A DNA stretch of 64,000 nucleotides from CAYYFX01 sp964571855 (GTDB lineage: Bacteria > ARS69): the NCBI GenBank assembly GCA_964571855.1, contig CAZNDO010000013.1, positions 1 to 64,000 on the forward strand, in the 5' to 3' direction. The notes below the pieces were generated by a model that was not told the origin of the DNA, did no database searches, and saw nothing but the letters and a program-made list of their open reading frames with translations. The position numbers and the translations under genes are program-made. Positions 17,407-25,770 of this stretch are shown piece by piece. Within the stretch, counting starts at the first letter, position 1. Every line of letters starts with the position of its first letter.

Positions 17407-18143
17407 ACCTCACGCTCAAGGTCTGGCGGCAGAACGGACCGGAGGATCGCGGGAAGCTGGTCACGTACCCGGCGAAGGACGTCAGCCCGGACTCGTCGTT
17501 CCTGGAGATGCTGGACGCCGTGAACGAGGGCCTGCTGGAGAAGGGCGAGGAGGCCATCGCGTTCGACCACGACTGCCGCGAGGGCATCTGCGGCATGTGC
17601 TCCCTCGTGATCGACGGCGTCCCGCACGGCCCGGACCGCGGCACCACCACCTGCCAGCTGCACATGCGGCACTTCAAGGACGGGGACACGATCACGATCG
17701 AGCCCTTCCGCGCGCGCGCGTTCCCGGTGATCCGGGATCTCGTGGTGGACCGCGGGGCGTTCGATCGCATCATCCAGTCCGGCGGGTTCGTCTCCGTGAA
17801 CACCGGCGGCGCCGCCGACGCGAACGCGCTGCCCATCGCGAAGGCCGAGGCGGACAAGGCGTTCGACGCGGCCGCCTGCATCGGCTGCGGGGCGTGCGTG
17901 GCCGCGTGCCGGAACGCGTCGGCCATGCTGTTCGTGGGCGCGAAGGTCTCGCAGTTCCTGCACCTGCCCCAGGGTCACCCCGAGCGGGAGCGCCGGGTGA
18001 TCGCCATGGTGAGGACCATGGACGCCGAGGGCTTCGGCCGGTGCTCGAACCACTACGAGTGCGAGGCGGTCTGCCCCAAGGAGATCTCCCGGGACGTGAT
18101 CCGGGAGCTCAACGGGGAGTGGATCCGGGCCCAGACCCGGTAG
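17403..18143 (+). CDS. sdhB: Succinate dehydrogenase iron-sulfur subunit
   Basis: This 246-residue subunit carries the three clusters of complex II. The 2Fe-2S ligands are in CREGICGMC plus a later Cys in TTTCQLH. The 4Fe-4S site is CIGCGACVAAC, and the 3Fe-4S site is in CSNHYECEAVCP together with the conserved last Cys of each pattern. It passes electrons from the SdhA flavin to quinone at SdhC. The start is a GTG at 17403 overlapping the sdhA stop as GTGA, so the two are translationally coupled. Confidence 0.95.
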   Translation: MNLTLKVWRQNGPEDRGKLVTYPAKDVSPDSSFLEMLDAVNEGLLEKGEEAIAFDHDCREGICGMCSLVIDGVPHGPDRGTTTCQLHMRHFKDGDTITIEPFRARAFPVIRDLVVDRGAFDRIIQSGGFVSVNTGGAADANALPIAKAEADKAFDAAACIGCGACVAACRNASAMLFVGAKVSQFLHLPQGHPERERRVIAMVRTMDAEGFGRCSNHYECEAVCPKEISRDVIRELNGEWIRAQTR

Positions 18144-18174
18144 GCCCGCCGCCGGCGTCCGGGCCGGAACGCGC

Positions 18175-18206
18175 GAACCCCTTCCCCGGCAATCCGTTGC
18201 GGGTTC
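18175..18206 (+). terminator. Weak candidate terminator after sdhB
   Basis: GAACCC (18175-18180) pairs with GGGTTC (18201-18206) and an inner GCAA/TTGC stem closes a TCCG loop. There is no T-tract, so this is only a possibility. Confidence 0.3.
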
Positions 18207-18245
18207 CGGGGGCGGGTTGGGGCGTCCCTCTCCCGCCCCGCGCGA

Positions 18246-18275
18246 TTGCGCGCCGCGGGCGGATCCCTGTAGACT
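18246..18275 (+). promoter_or_regulatory. Candidate promoter of the surface-glycan operon
   Basis: TTGCGC (18246-18251), an 18-base spacer and TAGACT (18270-18275). The predicted start near 18282 gives a leader of about 80 bases before the GTG at 18363. Confidence 0.45.
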
Positions 18276-18362
18276 CCTAGGCTCTTCGGGCCGAAGAACT
18301 TGCGGGCGGCGCCCGCGACCCCCTTGGGCCCGCCGCGTTCAGCCCCGGACGAGGATTCCGCC

Positions 18363-19139
18363 GTGTCGCAGGTCGAGACCCACGCCGCCCCCCCGGCGCC
18401 CTCCAGCGCCCCCGCCCGTCGCCTCTCCGCGCGCCTGGAGCCCTTCGACTCGTACTGGCAGGCGCCGAAGGACGTGGAGGCCGGGTACTCCAAGTTCGGC
18501 GCGTACTACCGTGCGAACTTCCTCCCGCACCTCCCGGCCGCGAAGGACGCGCGGATCCTCGTGATCAGCTGCGGTCCCGGCTACCTGGTGAAGCTGCTCC
18601 GCGAGCAGGGCTACACGGCCGTCACCGGCATCGACTCCGACCCCGCCAAGGTGGCGCTGGCCACGAAGCGCGGCCTGGATTGCCGCCCCGCCGAGGCCTT
18701 CCCGTTCCTGGAGGGCTGCCGCGCGGAGTGGGACGCCATCGTGGGCGAGCAGGAGCTGAACCACCTCACGAAGGCGGAGATGATCGAGTTCCTCGGGTTG
18801 TGCCGCGAGGCGCTGCGGCCGGGCGGCACGCTGGTGGTCTACGGGCTGAACGGCGCGAACCCGATCACGGGCCCGGACTCCCTCGCGCACAACATCGACC
18901 ACTTCCACACGTTCACCGACTACAGCCTCGGGCAGGCGCTGGAGATCGCCGGGTTCACGGAGATCCGGCCGTTCCCGCTGCAGCTGTACGTGTTCTGGAC
19001 GAATCCCCTGAACTACGTGGGCCTCCTCGTCACGTCGCTCCTGCACCTGTTCTTCCGGGCGATGTTCATCATGTACGGGAAGGACGCGAAGATCTTCACG
19101 AAGAAGCTGGGAGCCCGCGCGCGGAAGGCGGCGAAGTGA
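18363..19139 (+). CDS. Class I SAM-dependent methyltransferase
   Basis: A 258-residue methyltransferase with the SAM-binding motif ILVISCGPGYLVKLL (near residue 62) followed by an acidic TGIDSDP turn. The downstream LREALRPGG-like segment (REALRPGGTLVVYG) fits class I enzymes. Hydrophobic segments near the C-terminus (LNYVGLLVTSLLHLFFRAMFIMYG) suggest membrane association. A GTG at 18363 is chosen because GAGG (18351-18354) lies before it; the frame also allows an upstream ATG at 18300 without support. It overlaps the next gene (GTGA). With an epimerase and a glycosyltransferase behind it, it probably methylates a surface sugar or lipid-linked glycan. Confidence 0.82.
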   Translation: MSQVETHAAPPAPSSAPARRLSARLEPFDSYWQAPKDVEAGYSKFGAYYRANFLPHLPAAKDARILVISCGPGYLVKLLREQGYTAVTGIDSDPAKVALATKRGLDCRPAEAFPFLEGCRAEWDAIVGEQELNHLTKAEMIEFLGLCREALRPGGTLVVYGLNGANPITGPDSLAHNIDHFHTFTDYSLGQALEIAGFTEIRPFPLQLYVFWTNPLNYVGLLVTSLLHLFFRAMFIMYGKDAKIFTKKLGARARKAAK

Positions 19140-20134
19140 AGGTCCTCATCACCGGCGGGACCGGTTTCCTCGGGTCCTCGCTCGCGCTGCGGCTGCGGGG
19201 CCGCGGCGACGATGTCGTGGTGATCGCGAAGGAGGCCACGCCGCGCGAGGCCGCGAACGCCGCGGAGCTGCGCGCCGCCGGCGTGGACGTGCGCCTGGGC
19301 GAGTTCGGCGACGAGGCGCTCGTGGCGGACGCGCTGGCGGGCGTGGACCTCGTGTACCACATCGCCGCGGCCATGCGCGAGGCGAACGTCCCGGACGCGC
19401 ACTTCCACGAGGTGAACGTGGAGCAGACGAAGCGCCTGCTCGCGCGCAGCCGGGACGGCGGCGTGAAGCGCTTCGTGTACTGCAGCACGGGCGGCGTGGT
19501 GGGCACGGACCGCGGCGTGGTCACGGACGAGGACACCGACTTCCGCCCCAAGGACATCTACCAGCTCACGAAGGGCATCGCGGAGAAGGCCGTGCTGGAG
19601 TTCGGGCGCGTGCACGGGTACCCGGTGGCCGCCATCCGGCCGCCCGGCGTGTACGGCGCGCGGGACGGCCGCCTGGTGAAGCTCTTCCGGATGGTGCGCA
19701 AGGGCCGCTTCCTCATGATCGGCGACGGGAAGGGCAAGCACCACAACGTGTACATCGACGACCTGCTGGACGCGTTCGAGCTGGCGGCCGCGAAGCCGGA
19801 GGCGGTGGGCCGCGTGTTCAACGCGTCGGGCCCCGAGTCGGTGCCGCTCACGGAGTTCGTGCGGGAGATCGCGAAGGCCATCGGCGCCGAGGTGCGGTTC
19901 GTGCGGGTCCCCTACGCGCCGCTCGCCGCCGCGGCGGTGGCCTGCGAGACCGTGTGCCGCCCCTTCGGGATCCAGCCGCCGCTGTACCCGCGCCGGCTGG
20001 ACTTCTACCGGCACGACGAGGACTTCTCGAACCGGCGCGCCCGCGAGATCCTCGGCTGGACCCCGAAGCACTCGCTGGCCGAGGGGCTGGCGAAGACCGC
20101 GGCGGGGTACCGGGCGCAGGGCCTGCTGGCGTGA
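19136..20134 (+). CDS. NAD-dependent epimerase/dehydratase (extended SDR)
   Basis: A 332-residue extended SDR protein with the Rossmann motif TGGTGFLGS near the N-terminus, a CSTGGVVG strand, the catalytic YQLTK (Tyr-x3-Lys) and the IRPPGVYGARD segment seen in NAD-dependent epimerase/dehydratase and 3-beta-HSD-like enzymes. It probably modifies a nucleotide sugar or a related hydroxylated lipid. Starts with GTG at 19136, overlapping the methyltransferase stop, and its own stop overlaps the next GTG at 20131. Substrate not determinable. Confidence 0.88.
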   Translation: MKVLITGGTGFLGSSLALRLRGRGDDVVVIAKEATPREAANAAELRAAGVDVRLGEFGDEALVADALAGVDLVYHIAAAMREANVPDAHFHEVNVEQTKRLLARSRDGGVKRFVYCSTGGVVGTDRGVVTDEDTDFRPKDIYQLTKGIAEKAVLEFGRVHGYPVAAIRPPGVYGARDGRLVKLFRMVRKGRFLMIGDGKGKHHNVYIDDLLDAFELAAAKPEAVGRVFNASGPESVPLTEFVREIAKAIGAEVRFVRVPYAPLAAAAVACETVCRPFGIQPPLYPRRLDFYRHDEDFSNRRAREILGWTPKHSLAEGLAKTAAGYRAQGLLA

Positions 20135-21324
20135 GGATCCTGGCGTTCAACTACGAATACCCGCCGCTGGGCGGGGGCGGCGGCGTGGTCTTCGCGGCCA
20201 TGTACGACGAGCTGGCGAAGCGCCACGACGTGACCATCGTCACGTCCGGCCACGGCGACCTGCCCACCCACGAGGTCCGCGGCGGGCAGCAGATCTTCCG
20301 CGTGCCGGTGCTCGGGCGCACGGCGCTGTCCACGGCGTCGCTCCTCTCGATGCTCTCGTACGTCCCGGAGAGCTGGAAGCGCGGGCGCGCGCTGCTCGCC
20401 GCCGGCGGCTTCGACATCCTGAACACGCACTTCGTGGTCCCCACCGGGCCCGCGCCGCAGCATCTCGCCGAGCGCTTCCGGGTGCCGAACGTGCTCTCGA
20501 TCCACGGCGGCGACATCTACGATCCGTCGAAACGGATGTCCCCGCACCGGCTGCCCATGGTCCGCGCGGTCGTGCGGAACCTGCTGAAGCGCGCGGACTG
20601 CGTGGTGGCGCAGTCCAACGACACGCGCGAGAACGCGCGCTCCCTGTACGGCGTGGACCGCGACATCGAGGTCGTGCCGCTGGGGATCCGGCTGCCGCAA
20701 GTGCCGCCGCGGGACCGCGCGGCGCTCGGGCTCCCCGAGGGCCGGTTCGTGATGATCACGGTGGGTCGCGTCGTGGCGCGCAAGGGGATCGACGGCGTGC
20801 TCGAGGTCCTGCGCCGCCTGGAGGATCCGAACGATCTCCTGGCGGTCGTGGGCGACGGGCCGCTGCGTCCGGAGCTGGAACGGCAGGCGCAGGCGCTGGG
20901 GATCGCGGAGCGAGTCCGCTTCCTGGGCCGCCTGTCCGAGACGGACAAGTGGCGCTGGCTGGCCGCGTCGGACCTCTTCGTCTCCACGGCGCTGCACGAG
21001 GGCTTCGGCCTGGTGTTCCTGGAGGGGATGCGCGCCGGCCTCCCCATCGCCTGCTTCGACAAGGGCGGCCAGACGGACTTCCTCACCGAGGACCGCACCG
21101 GCGCCGTGGTCCCGGTGGGCGACCTGGCGAAGTTCACGGCCGCCGTGCGCCGCATCAAGGCGGACGCGGCGGCCCGCCGCCGCTACGGGGACTTCAACCG
21201 GCAGCACGCGAACGAGTACTCCATCGAGCGCTGCGCGGAGAAGTACGAGGTGGTGTTCGACGCCGTGCTGTCCCGCGCGGGGCGGCGGGAGGCGGCGTTG
21301 CAATCGTCCCCGTCGCGGGGGTAG
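20131..21324 (+). CDS. GT4-family glycosyltransferase
   Basis: This 397-residue protein has the two-Rossmann GT-B organisation. The N-terminal half opens with NYEYPPLGGGGGVVF, typical of GT4 enzymes, and the C-terminal half has VGRVVARKGIDGVLE and the nucleotide-sugar site HEGFGLVFLEGMRAG (the E-x7-E pattern). It transfers a sugar to a glycan or lipid acceptor on the cytoplasmic side of the membrane. It is the last of three coupled genes that together look like part of surface-polysaccharide or glycolipid synthesis. GTG start at 20131, overlapping the epimerase stop. Confidence 0.9.
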   Translation: MRILAFNYEYPPLGGGGGVVFAAMYDELAKRHDVTIVTSGHGDLPTHEVRGGQQIFRVPVLGRTALSTASLLSMLSYVPESWKRGRALLAAGGFDILNTHFVVPTGPAPQHLAERFRVPNVLSIHGGDIYDPSKRMSPHRLPMVRAVVRNLLKRADCVVAQSNDTRENARSLYGVDRDIEVVPLGIRLPQVPPRDRAALGLPEGRFVMITVGRVVARKGIDGVLEVLRRLEDPNDLLAVVGDGPLRPELERQAQALGIAERVRFLGRLSETDKWRWLAASDLFVSTALHEGFGLVFLEGMRAGLPIACFDKGGQTDFLTEDRTGAVVPVGDLAKFTAAVRRIKADAAARRRYGDFNRQHANEYSIERCAEKYEVVFDAVLSRAGRREAALQSSPSRG

Positions 21325-21327
21325 GCT
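21298..21327 (+). promoter_or_regulatory. Candidate promoter of the beta-helix protein gene
   Basis: TTGCAA (21298-21303), an 18-base spacer and TAGGCT (21322-21327). The nine bases TAGGCTGGA recur in the promoter at 25703-25732, which drives another gene whose product has the same C-terminal tail. Confidence 0.5.
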
Positions 21328-21360
21328 GGAAGCGCTTGCCGGCCCCCGCCGGAGGCGCTC

Positions 21361-22623
21361 ATGAGCCCGATCCGCCTCGCCGCCTTCGCGGCGACCGCCC
21401 TGATTCTCCCCGGAACCACGGCCCTTGCGGCCACGATCCGCGTCCCCGCCGATCAGCCCACCATCGCGGCCGGCCTTGCCGCCGCGGCCGCGGGCGACGA
21501 GGTCGTGGTGGGATGCGGCGACTATGCCGAGCAGCACCTCGTCGTCCCGTCGGGGGTCACGCTGCGCAGCGAGACGGGTTTCGCCGAGTGCGTGCGTCTG
21601 ACGTCCGCCCTGTACGGGTACCACCTGGTGCGTCTGGACACCGTGTCCGACGTCCTCGTGCGGGGATTCTCCTTCCGCAGCCGCATGGCCCGCGCCGTCG
21701 TGGTGTACCGCTCCACGAACATCCGCATCGAGGACTGTCTCTTCCGGGAGTGCGAAACGCGAGTCGAGGGCTTGCTGGACACGACGGAGTCGGAAGTGAC
21801 GGTCTCGTCCTGCCGGTTCGAGAACAACATCCTCCGGCAATTGGGCGCCAGCCGTCAGGTCGACGCGAATGGTTCCGTGACCCTGGTCGACTGCTCGTTC
21901 GCCTTCACGTCCGCGTGCATCGGTTATCCGAACATCGCCGTGCACTTCACCGGCAGCGGGCCGCATGCCATCCGATCCAGTCGCTTCGATGACATCTGGG
22001 GACCATGCGTCGTGACGTCGGGAAGCGACGTCGTCGTCGAGGACACATCGTTCCGGAAGGGCATCGCCTTGCCGTACTACGCGCCCGGACCGGTCATCGG
22101 GCTCGCCAACGGCGGCTCCCTGCTGCTGCGCAACTGCGTCGTGGACTCCGCCGGCTGGGGCGATCACGGCTGGGCGCCGTACGAGAACAACCTGTGCCTG
22201 GAGTCCCGGTCCGGCGGCACGCTCCGGCTGGAGTCGTGCACGGTCGTCGGGCCTCGGGCGTACACGGCCATCGTCGGGAGCACGGACGCCCGCGTCGAAG
22301 TGGCACGGTCCATCCTCGCCGGCTCCCGGGCCGCGAACGTCTTCCAGAGCACCGGGGGCAGCCTGGACCTGTCCTGTGCGAACGTCTACGCCTCGTCGGG
22401 TGTCGTCTTCGGCGGCTCGACGCCGCCCGATACGCAGGGGGTCTTCTCCGCCGATCCCCTCTTCTGCGATCCCGTGCACGGAGACTACCGGCTGGCCGCG
22501 GATTCTCCCTGCCTGCCGGGCGCCACGCCGTGTGGCGGTCTCGTGGGTGCGCTAGGCATGGGTTGCGGGGCGGTCGGCGTGGAGCCGACGAGTTGGGGGA
22601 AGATCAAGAACCTGTACCGCTAG
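21361..22623 (+). CDS. Secreted right-handed beta-helix protein with W-IK-LYR tail
   Basis: This 420-residue protein has a signal peptide (cleavage near residue 23, ALAA) followed by TIRVPADQPTIAAGLAAAAAGDEV, a common opening of pectate-lyase-like beta-helix proteins. Repeating short beta-strands with VxVxxSxF-like units run to about residue 330. No catalytic residues can be assigned, so it may bind or display rather than cut polysaccharide. The last 15 residues, GVEPTSWGKIKNLYR, closely match the end of the protein at 25771-26523, which is otherwise unrelated. ATG 21361 follows a GGAGGCGCTC ribosome binding site. Confidence 0.8.
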   Translation: MSPIRLAAFAATALILPGTTALAATIRVPADQPTIAAGLAAAAAGDEVVVGCGDYAEQHLVVPSGVTLRSETGFAECVRLTSALYGYHLVRLDTVSDVLVRGFSFRSRMARAVVVYRSTNIRIEDCLFRECETRVEGLLDTTESEVTVSSCRFENNILRQLGASRQVDANGSVTLVDCSFAFTSACIGYPNIAVHFTGSGPHAIRSSRFDDIWGPCVVTSGSDVVVEDTSFRKGIALPYYAPGPVIGLANGGSLLLRNCVVDSAGWGDHGWAPYENNLCLESRSGGTLRLESCTVVGPRAYTAIVGSTDARVEVARSILAGSRAANVFQSTGGSLDLSCANVYASSGVVFGGSTPPDTQGVFSADPLFCDPVHGDYRLAADSPCLPGATPCGGLVGALGMGCGAVGVEPTSWGKIKNLYR

Positions 22624-22634
22624 GTCTCCGGCGC

Positions 22635-22657
22635 GCGCGGGGCTTGCCGACCCGCGC
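22635..22657. terminator. Candidate bidirectional terminator hairpin
   Basis: GCGCGGG (22635-22641) pairs perfectly with CCCGCGC (22651-22657) around a 9-base loop. It lies in the 37-base gap between two convergent genes. No T-tract. Confidence 0.45.
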
Positions 22658-22660
22658 ACG

Positions 22661-23515
22661 CTACCAGCGGTGGAACCCCTCCCCGGTCTTCTTCCCCAGC
22701 TTCCCTTCGGCCACCAGCCGCTCGAGCACCGCGGGCGGCCGGTACTGGTCCCCGCCGAGCTCCGCGTGCAGGTGCTTCGCGATGTCCAGCCGCACGTCCA
22801 GCCCCACGAGGTCCGTGAGCTTCAGCGGCCCCATGGGGTGCCGGTAACCGAGTTCCATCGCGCGGTCGATGTCCGCCGCCGACGCCACGCCCTGCTCCAG
22901 CATGCGCATGGCCTCCAGCCCGAGCACCACGCCCAGCCGGCTCGTGGCGAAGCCCGGCGTGTCCGACACCACGATCATGTCGCGGCCCATGCGCTCCCCG
23001 ATCGCCCGCGTGCGCGCGAGCGTCTCCTCCGACGTGGCGCGCCCGCGCACGATCTCCAGCAGCGTGAGGATGTACGGCGGGTTGAAGAAGTGCATGCCGA
23101 TCACGCGCTCCGGATGCGCCACGCCCTCGGCGATCCGCGTGACACTCAGCGAGGACGTGTTGGTCGCCAGGATCGCGTCCCCCGGCGCGTGCGCGGAGAG
23201 CGTGTCGAAGATGGCGCGCTTCAACTCCATGCGCTCGGGCGCCGCCTCCACCACGACGCCGGCGCCCGCCGCCGCCTTCGCCAGGTCCGTGCCCGTGGAC
23301 AGCCGCGCCAGCGCCGCATCCCGCGCCGCCGCCGCCACCTTCCCGCGCTCCACGCCCTTGTCCAGGTTCTCCCGGATGCGCGCGAGCCCGCGCTGCACCA
23401 GCGCCTCCTCCACGTCCACCAGCACGGTCTCGAACCCGGACTGTGCCGCGACCTGCGCGATCCCGTGCCCCATGGTCCCGGCGCCCAGGACCACCATGCG
23501 CGTCGTGTCGGCCAC
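22661..23515 (-). CDS. 3-hydroxyacyl-CoA (3-hydroxybutyryl-CoA) dehydrogenase
   Basis: A 284-residue NAD-dependent 3-hydroxyacyl-CoA dehydrogenase of the short, monofunctional type. It has GAGTMGHGIA for NAD, the ATNTSSLSV strand, the catalytic-His segment HFFNPPY and the C-terminal helical domain with GYRHPMGPLKLTDLVGLD. It interconverts 3-hydroxyacyl-CoA and 3-oxoacyl-CoA. GTG at 23515 is chosen because an AGGGGGG sequence precedes it; an ATG lies 18 bases downstream. Possible roles are butanoate or fatty-acid metabolism, or the PaaH step for ring-cleavage products of the Paa-like operon 3 kb away; the latter is only inference. Confidence 0.92.
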   Translation of the reverse strand: MADTTRMVVLGAGTMGHGIAQVAAQSGFETVLVDVEEALVQRGLARIRENLDKGVERGKVAAAARDAALARLSTGTDLAKAAAGAGVVVEAAPERMELKRAIFDTLSAHAPGDAILATNTSSLSVTRIAEGVAHPERVIGMHFFNPPYILTLLEIVRGRATSEETLARTRAIGERMGRDMIVVSDTPGFATSRLGVVLGLEAMRMLEQGVASAADIDRAMELGYRHPMGPLKLTDLVGLDVRLDIAKHLHAELGGDQYRPPAVLERLVAEGKLGKKTGEGFHRW

Positions 23516-23582
23516 CGTTTCCCCCCTCGCGCGTCGGCGCGCCCCTTGGGATAATGGGGCATCGTAACGGAACGAACCGGGG

Positions 23583-24305
23583 ATGTCCTCCGTGCGCCAT
23601 CCGCCGTACCGCATCGCCACGAAGCGCCTCGTGATCCGGTGCTGGAATCCGGACGACGCGCCGCGCCTGTCGGAGGCGCTGGCGGAGAGCCGCGACGAGC
23701 TCCTCCCGTGGCTGCCCTGGGCGGCGGACGAGCCGCGTCCCCTGGACGATCGCGTGGAGCTGCTGCGCTCCTTCCGCGGCCGCTTCGACCTCGGCGAGGA
23801 CTTCACCTACGGCATCTTCGACCCGAAGGAGCGCTCCGTGCTCGGCGGCACGGGGCTGCACACGCGCGCCGGCCCGGACGCGCTCGAGATCGGGTACTGG
23901 ATCCGCACCGGCCGCACGGGGCGCGGGCTCGCCACCGAGGCGGCCGCCGCGCTCACGCGGGTCTGCTTCGAGCTGCTCGGCCTGGACCGCGTGGAGATCC
24001 GCGCCGAGCCCGGCAACGATGCCAGCCTCGCCATCCCCGCGAAGCTCGGCTTCGCCCGCGAAGGGATGCTGAGGCGTCGCCTGCCCGGCGGCGACGGGAC
24101 GAAGCGCGACGTGGTGGTGTGCAGCCTGTTCGCCGCGGAGTATCCGGGCTCGCCGGCGTCGAAAGTCCGCCTGCGCGCGTGGGACGCCGCGGCGCGGGAG
24201 ATGGACGTGCCGCCTAGTCGAATTCCGCGTCGCCCGGCGCGTCCGCGGCAGCGCCGTCCGAGGGCGAGGGGAGCGTCGCGTTCCACGCCTCCCAGAGTCC
24301 CTTGA
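23583..24305 (+). CDS. GNAT-family N-acetyltransferase (RimJ/RimL type)
   Basis: Residues 1 to about 185 form a typical RimJ/RimL-type acetyltransferase: an N-terminal KRLVIRCWNPDDAPRLSEAL, GYWIRTGRTGRGLATEA for acetyl-CoA binding and NDASLAIPAKLGFAREG near the end of the domain. Targets in this family include ribosomal proteins and small amines; the target here is unknown. The last 30 residues are Arg/Pro-rich and come from the strand opposite the 3' end of the sulfatase gene, which this ORF overlaps by 92 bases, so the stop may have drifted or the tail may be non-functional. ATG 23583 is used. The gene is divergent from the hydroxyacyl-CoA dehydrogenase; a GATAAT box lies at 23550-23555 in the shared gap. 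Confidence 0.82.
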   Translation: MSSVRHPPYRIATKRLVIRCWNPDDAPRLSEALAESRDELLPWLPWAADEPRPLDDRVELLRSFRGRFDLGEDFTYGIFDPKERSVLGGTGLHTRAGPDALEIGYWIRTGRTGRGLATEAAAALTRVCFELLGLDRVEIRAEPGNDASLAIPAKLGFAREGMLRRRLPGGDGTKRDVVVCSLFAAEYPGSPASKVRLRAWDAAAREMDVPPSRIPRRPARPRQRRPRARGASRSTPPRVP

Positions 24306-25641
24306 GCCGGGACAGGACCTCGGGTTCCTCCGCGGCCAGGTTCCGCTCCTCTCCGGGGTCCTCAGGCAGCCGGTGCAGACGCAGGTTGCTGTCGTCGCCC
24401 TGCACTCCGTAACGCCAGTGGGGGAGCACGGCCTTCCATGGTCCCTCCCGCACGGCCCACGCGCGCACACCGGCCAGGTTCGGCCCGCCCATGTACCGCC
24501 AGTACAGCGGATCGGTGCCGGGGTCGTCCTCCCTGCCGGTCCATCGGCCGAGGCGGCTCGGTCCGTCCAGCGCGCCCGCCCCCGGCACGGCGCCGCACGC
24601 CTCCAGCACCGTGGCGGCGATGTCGATGCTGAGCACGGGGCGATGCTCCAGCCCGCGCGCGGGAACCGTCCCTTCCCACGCGACCAGGAACGGAACGCGG
24701 ATCCCGCCTTCCCAGAGCGAGTGCTTCCCGCCGTGCAACGGGTGGTTGCGTGCGGCGCGGCGGGACTCGCCGCCCTCCTCCGACATGCCGCCGTTGTCCG
24801 ACAGGAAGACCACGATCGTGTCCTCCACGAGACCGGCCTCCTCCAGCGTCGCGCGGATCACGCCGACCGCATCGTCCAGGGACTCCACCATCGCCGCGTA
24901 GGTCCCCCGCGCCTCGTCCGGCAGCGCGGCGAACCGCGCGCGCCGGACCGGGTCGGCCTGCAGCGGCATGTGCGGCGCGTTGAAGCTGGCGAGCAGGAAG
25001 AAGGGATGGTCCGCGTGGCGCAGGATGAACTCCCGCGACTCCCGGGCGAACGCGTCCGTGAGGTACGCGGACTCCAGCACGGGCTCCCGGCCGCGCTGGA
25101 GCTTGTCCTTCTCGTCCGGCTTGAACCGGTCGTTCCGCACGTAGCGGTGGGCGAAGCCCAGGAATCCGAAGAACTCGTCGAACCCGCGCGCGATCGGATG
25201 GTGCGCCTCGTCCTCGCCGAGATTCCACTTCCCCACGAGACCGGTGGCGTACCCGGCCGCGCGCAGGCGCTCGGCCAGCGTGGGTTGGTCGAGCGGCAGG
25301 TTCGCGGGGGAGGCGGACATGTTGTGCTCGATCCCGAAGCGTTGCGCGTACCGTCCCGTCAGCAGCGCGGCCCGCGAGGGGAAGCACTGCGGGGCCGCCA
25401 CGTAGGCGTCGGTGCACTGGAGCCCGGCCCGGGCGAGGGCGTCGAGGTTCGGGGTGGACAGGTCCACCGACCCCTGGGCGCCGAGGTCCGCGTAGCCGAG
25501 GTCGTCCGCGAGGATGAGCACGACGTTCGGGCGGGACCCCGCGGTCACCGCCCCGGGGCCCTCCACCGGGCGTGCCCCGGCGCAGCCGGCGAGGAATGCC
25601 AGGACCCAGGCCCCGGCCACCGGGCATGCGATCGCCTTCAT
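24214..25641 (-). CDS. Lipoprotein sulfatase
   Basis: This 475-residue arylsulfatase-family hydrolase carries the formylglycine signature C86-F-P-S-R90 followed by AALLTGRY. The metal-binding NVVLILADDLGY (residues 39-50) near the start and the later FLSDNGG also fit type I sulfatases. A lipobox LAGC with Cys at residue 20 predicts an envelope-anchored lipoprotein. It should remove sulfate from a sugar or other ester, perhaps from external polysaccharide. The C86 form needs conversion to formylglycine; no maturase is visible in the window. ATG 25641 has GGGAGGG about six bases upstream. The 3' end overlaps the convergent GNAT gene. Confidence 0.92.
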   Translation of the reverse strand: MKAIACPVAGAWVLAFLAGCAGARPVEGPGAVTAGSRPNVVLILADDLGYADLGAQGSVDLSTPNLDALARAGLQCTDAYVAAPQCFPSRAALLTGRYAQRFGIEHNMSASPANLPLDQPTLAERLRAAGYATGLVGKWNLGEDEAHHPIARGFDEFFGFLGFAHRYVRNDRFKPDEKDKLQRGREPVLESAYLTDAFARESREFILRHADHPFFLLASFNAPHMPLQADPVRRARFAALPDEARGTYAAMVESLDDAVGVIRATLEEAGLVEDTIVVFLSDNGGMSEEGGESRRAARNHPLHGGKHSLWEGGIRVPFLVAWEGTVPARGLEHRPVLSIDIAATVLEACGAVPGAGALDGPSRLGRWTGREDDPGTDPLYWRYMGGPNLAGVRAWAVREGPWKAVLPHWRYGVQGDDSNLRLHRLPEDPGEERNLAAEEPEVLSRLKGLWEAWNATLPSPSDGAAADAPGDAEFD

Positions 25642-25702
25642 GACCACCCTCCCGCGGCCGATCCTTGCAGCCCCGTGCGGCCCTGTCCAGGGACCGGAGG
25701 CC

Positions 25703-25732
25703 TTGCTCCCGCTCCCGGCAAGGGGCTAGGCT
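25703..25732 (+). promoter_or_regulatory. Candidate promoter of the secreted W-IK-LYR protein
   Basis: TTGCTC (25703-25708), an 18-base spacer and TAGGCT (25727-25732). It shares TAGGCTGGA with the promoter at 21298-21327. An ATG at 25735 lies only 2 bases after the -10 box and so cannot be the start if this promoter is real. Confidence 0.5.
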
Positions 25733-25770
25733 GGATGGTGCCCCTCGGAACCTCGAAGGGGGTGTCCATC

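Noticed and set aside
25735..25770. ATG at 25735 as start of the Cys/Trp-rich secreted protein
   Set aside because: It lies two bases after a TAGGCT -10 box and would place charged residues before the signal peptide; GTG 25771 has a ribosome binding site.
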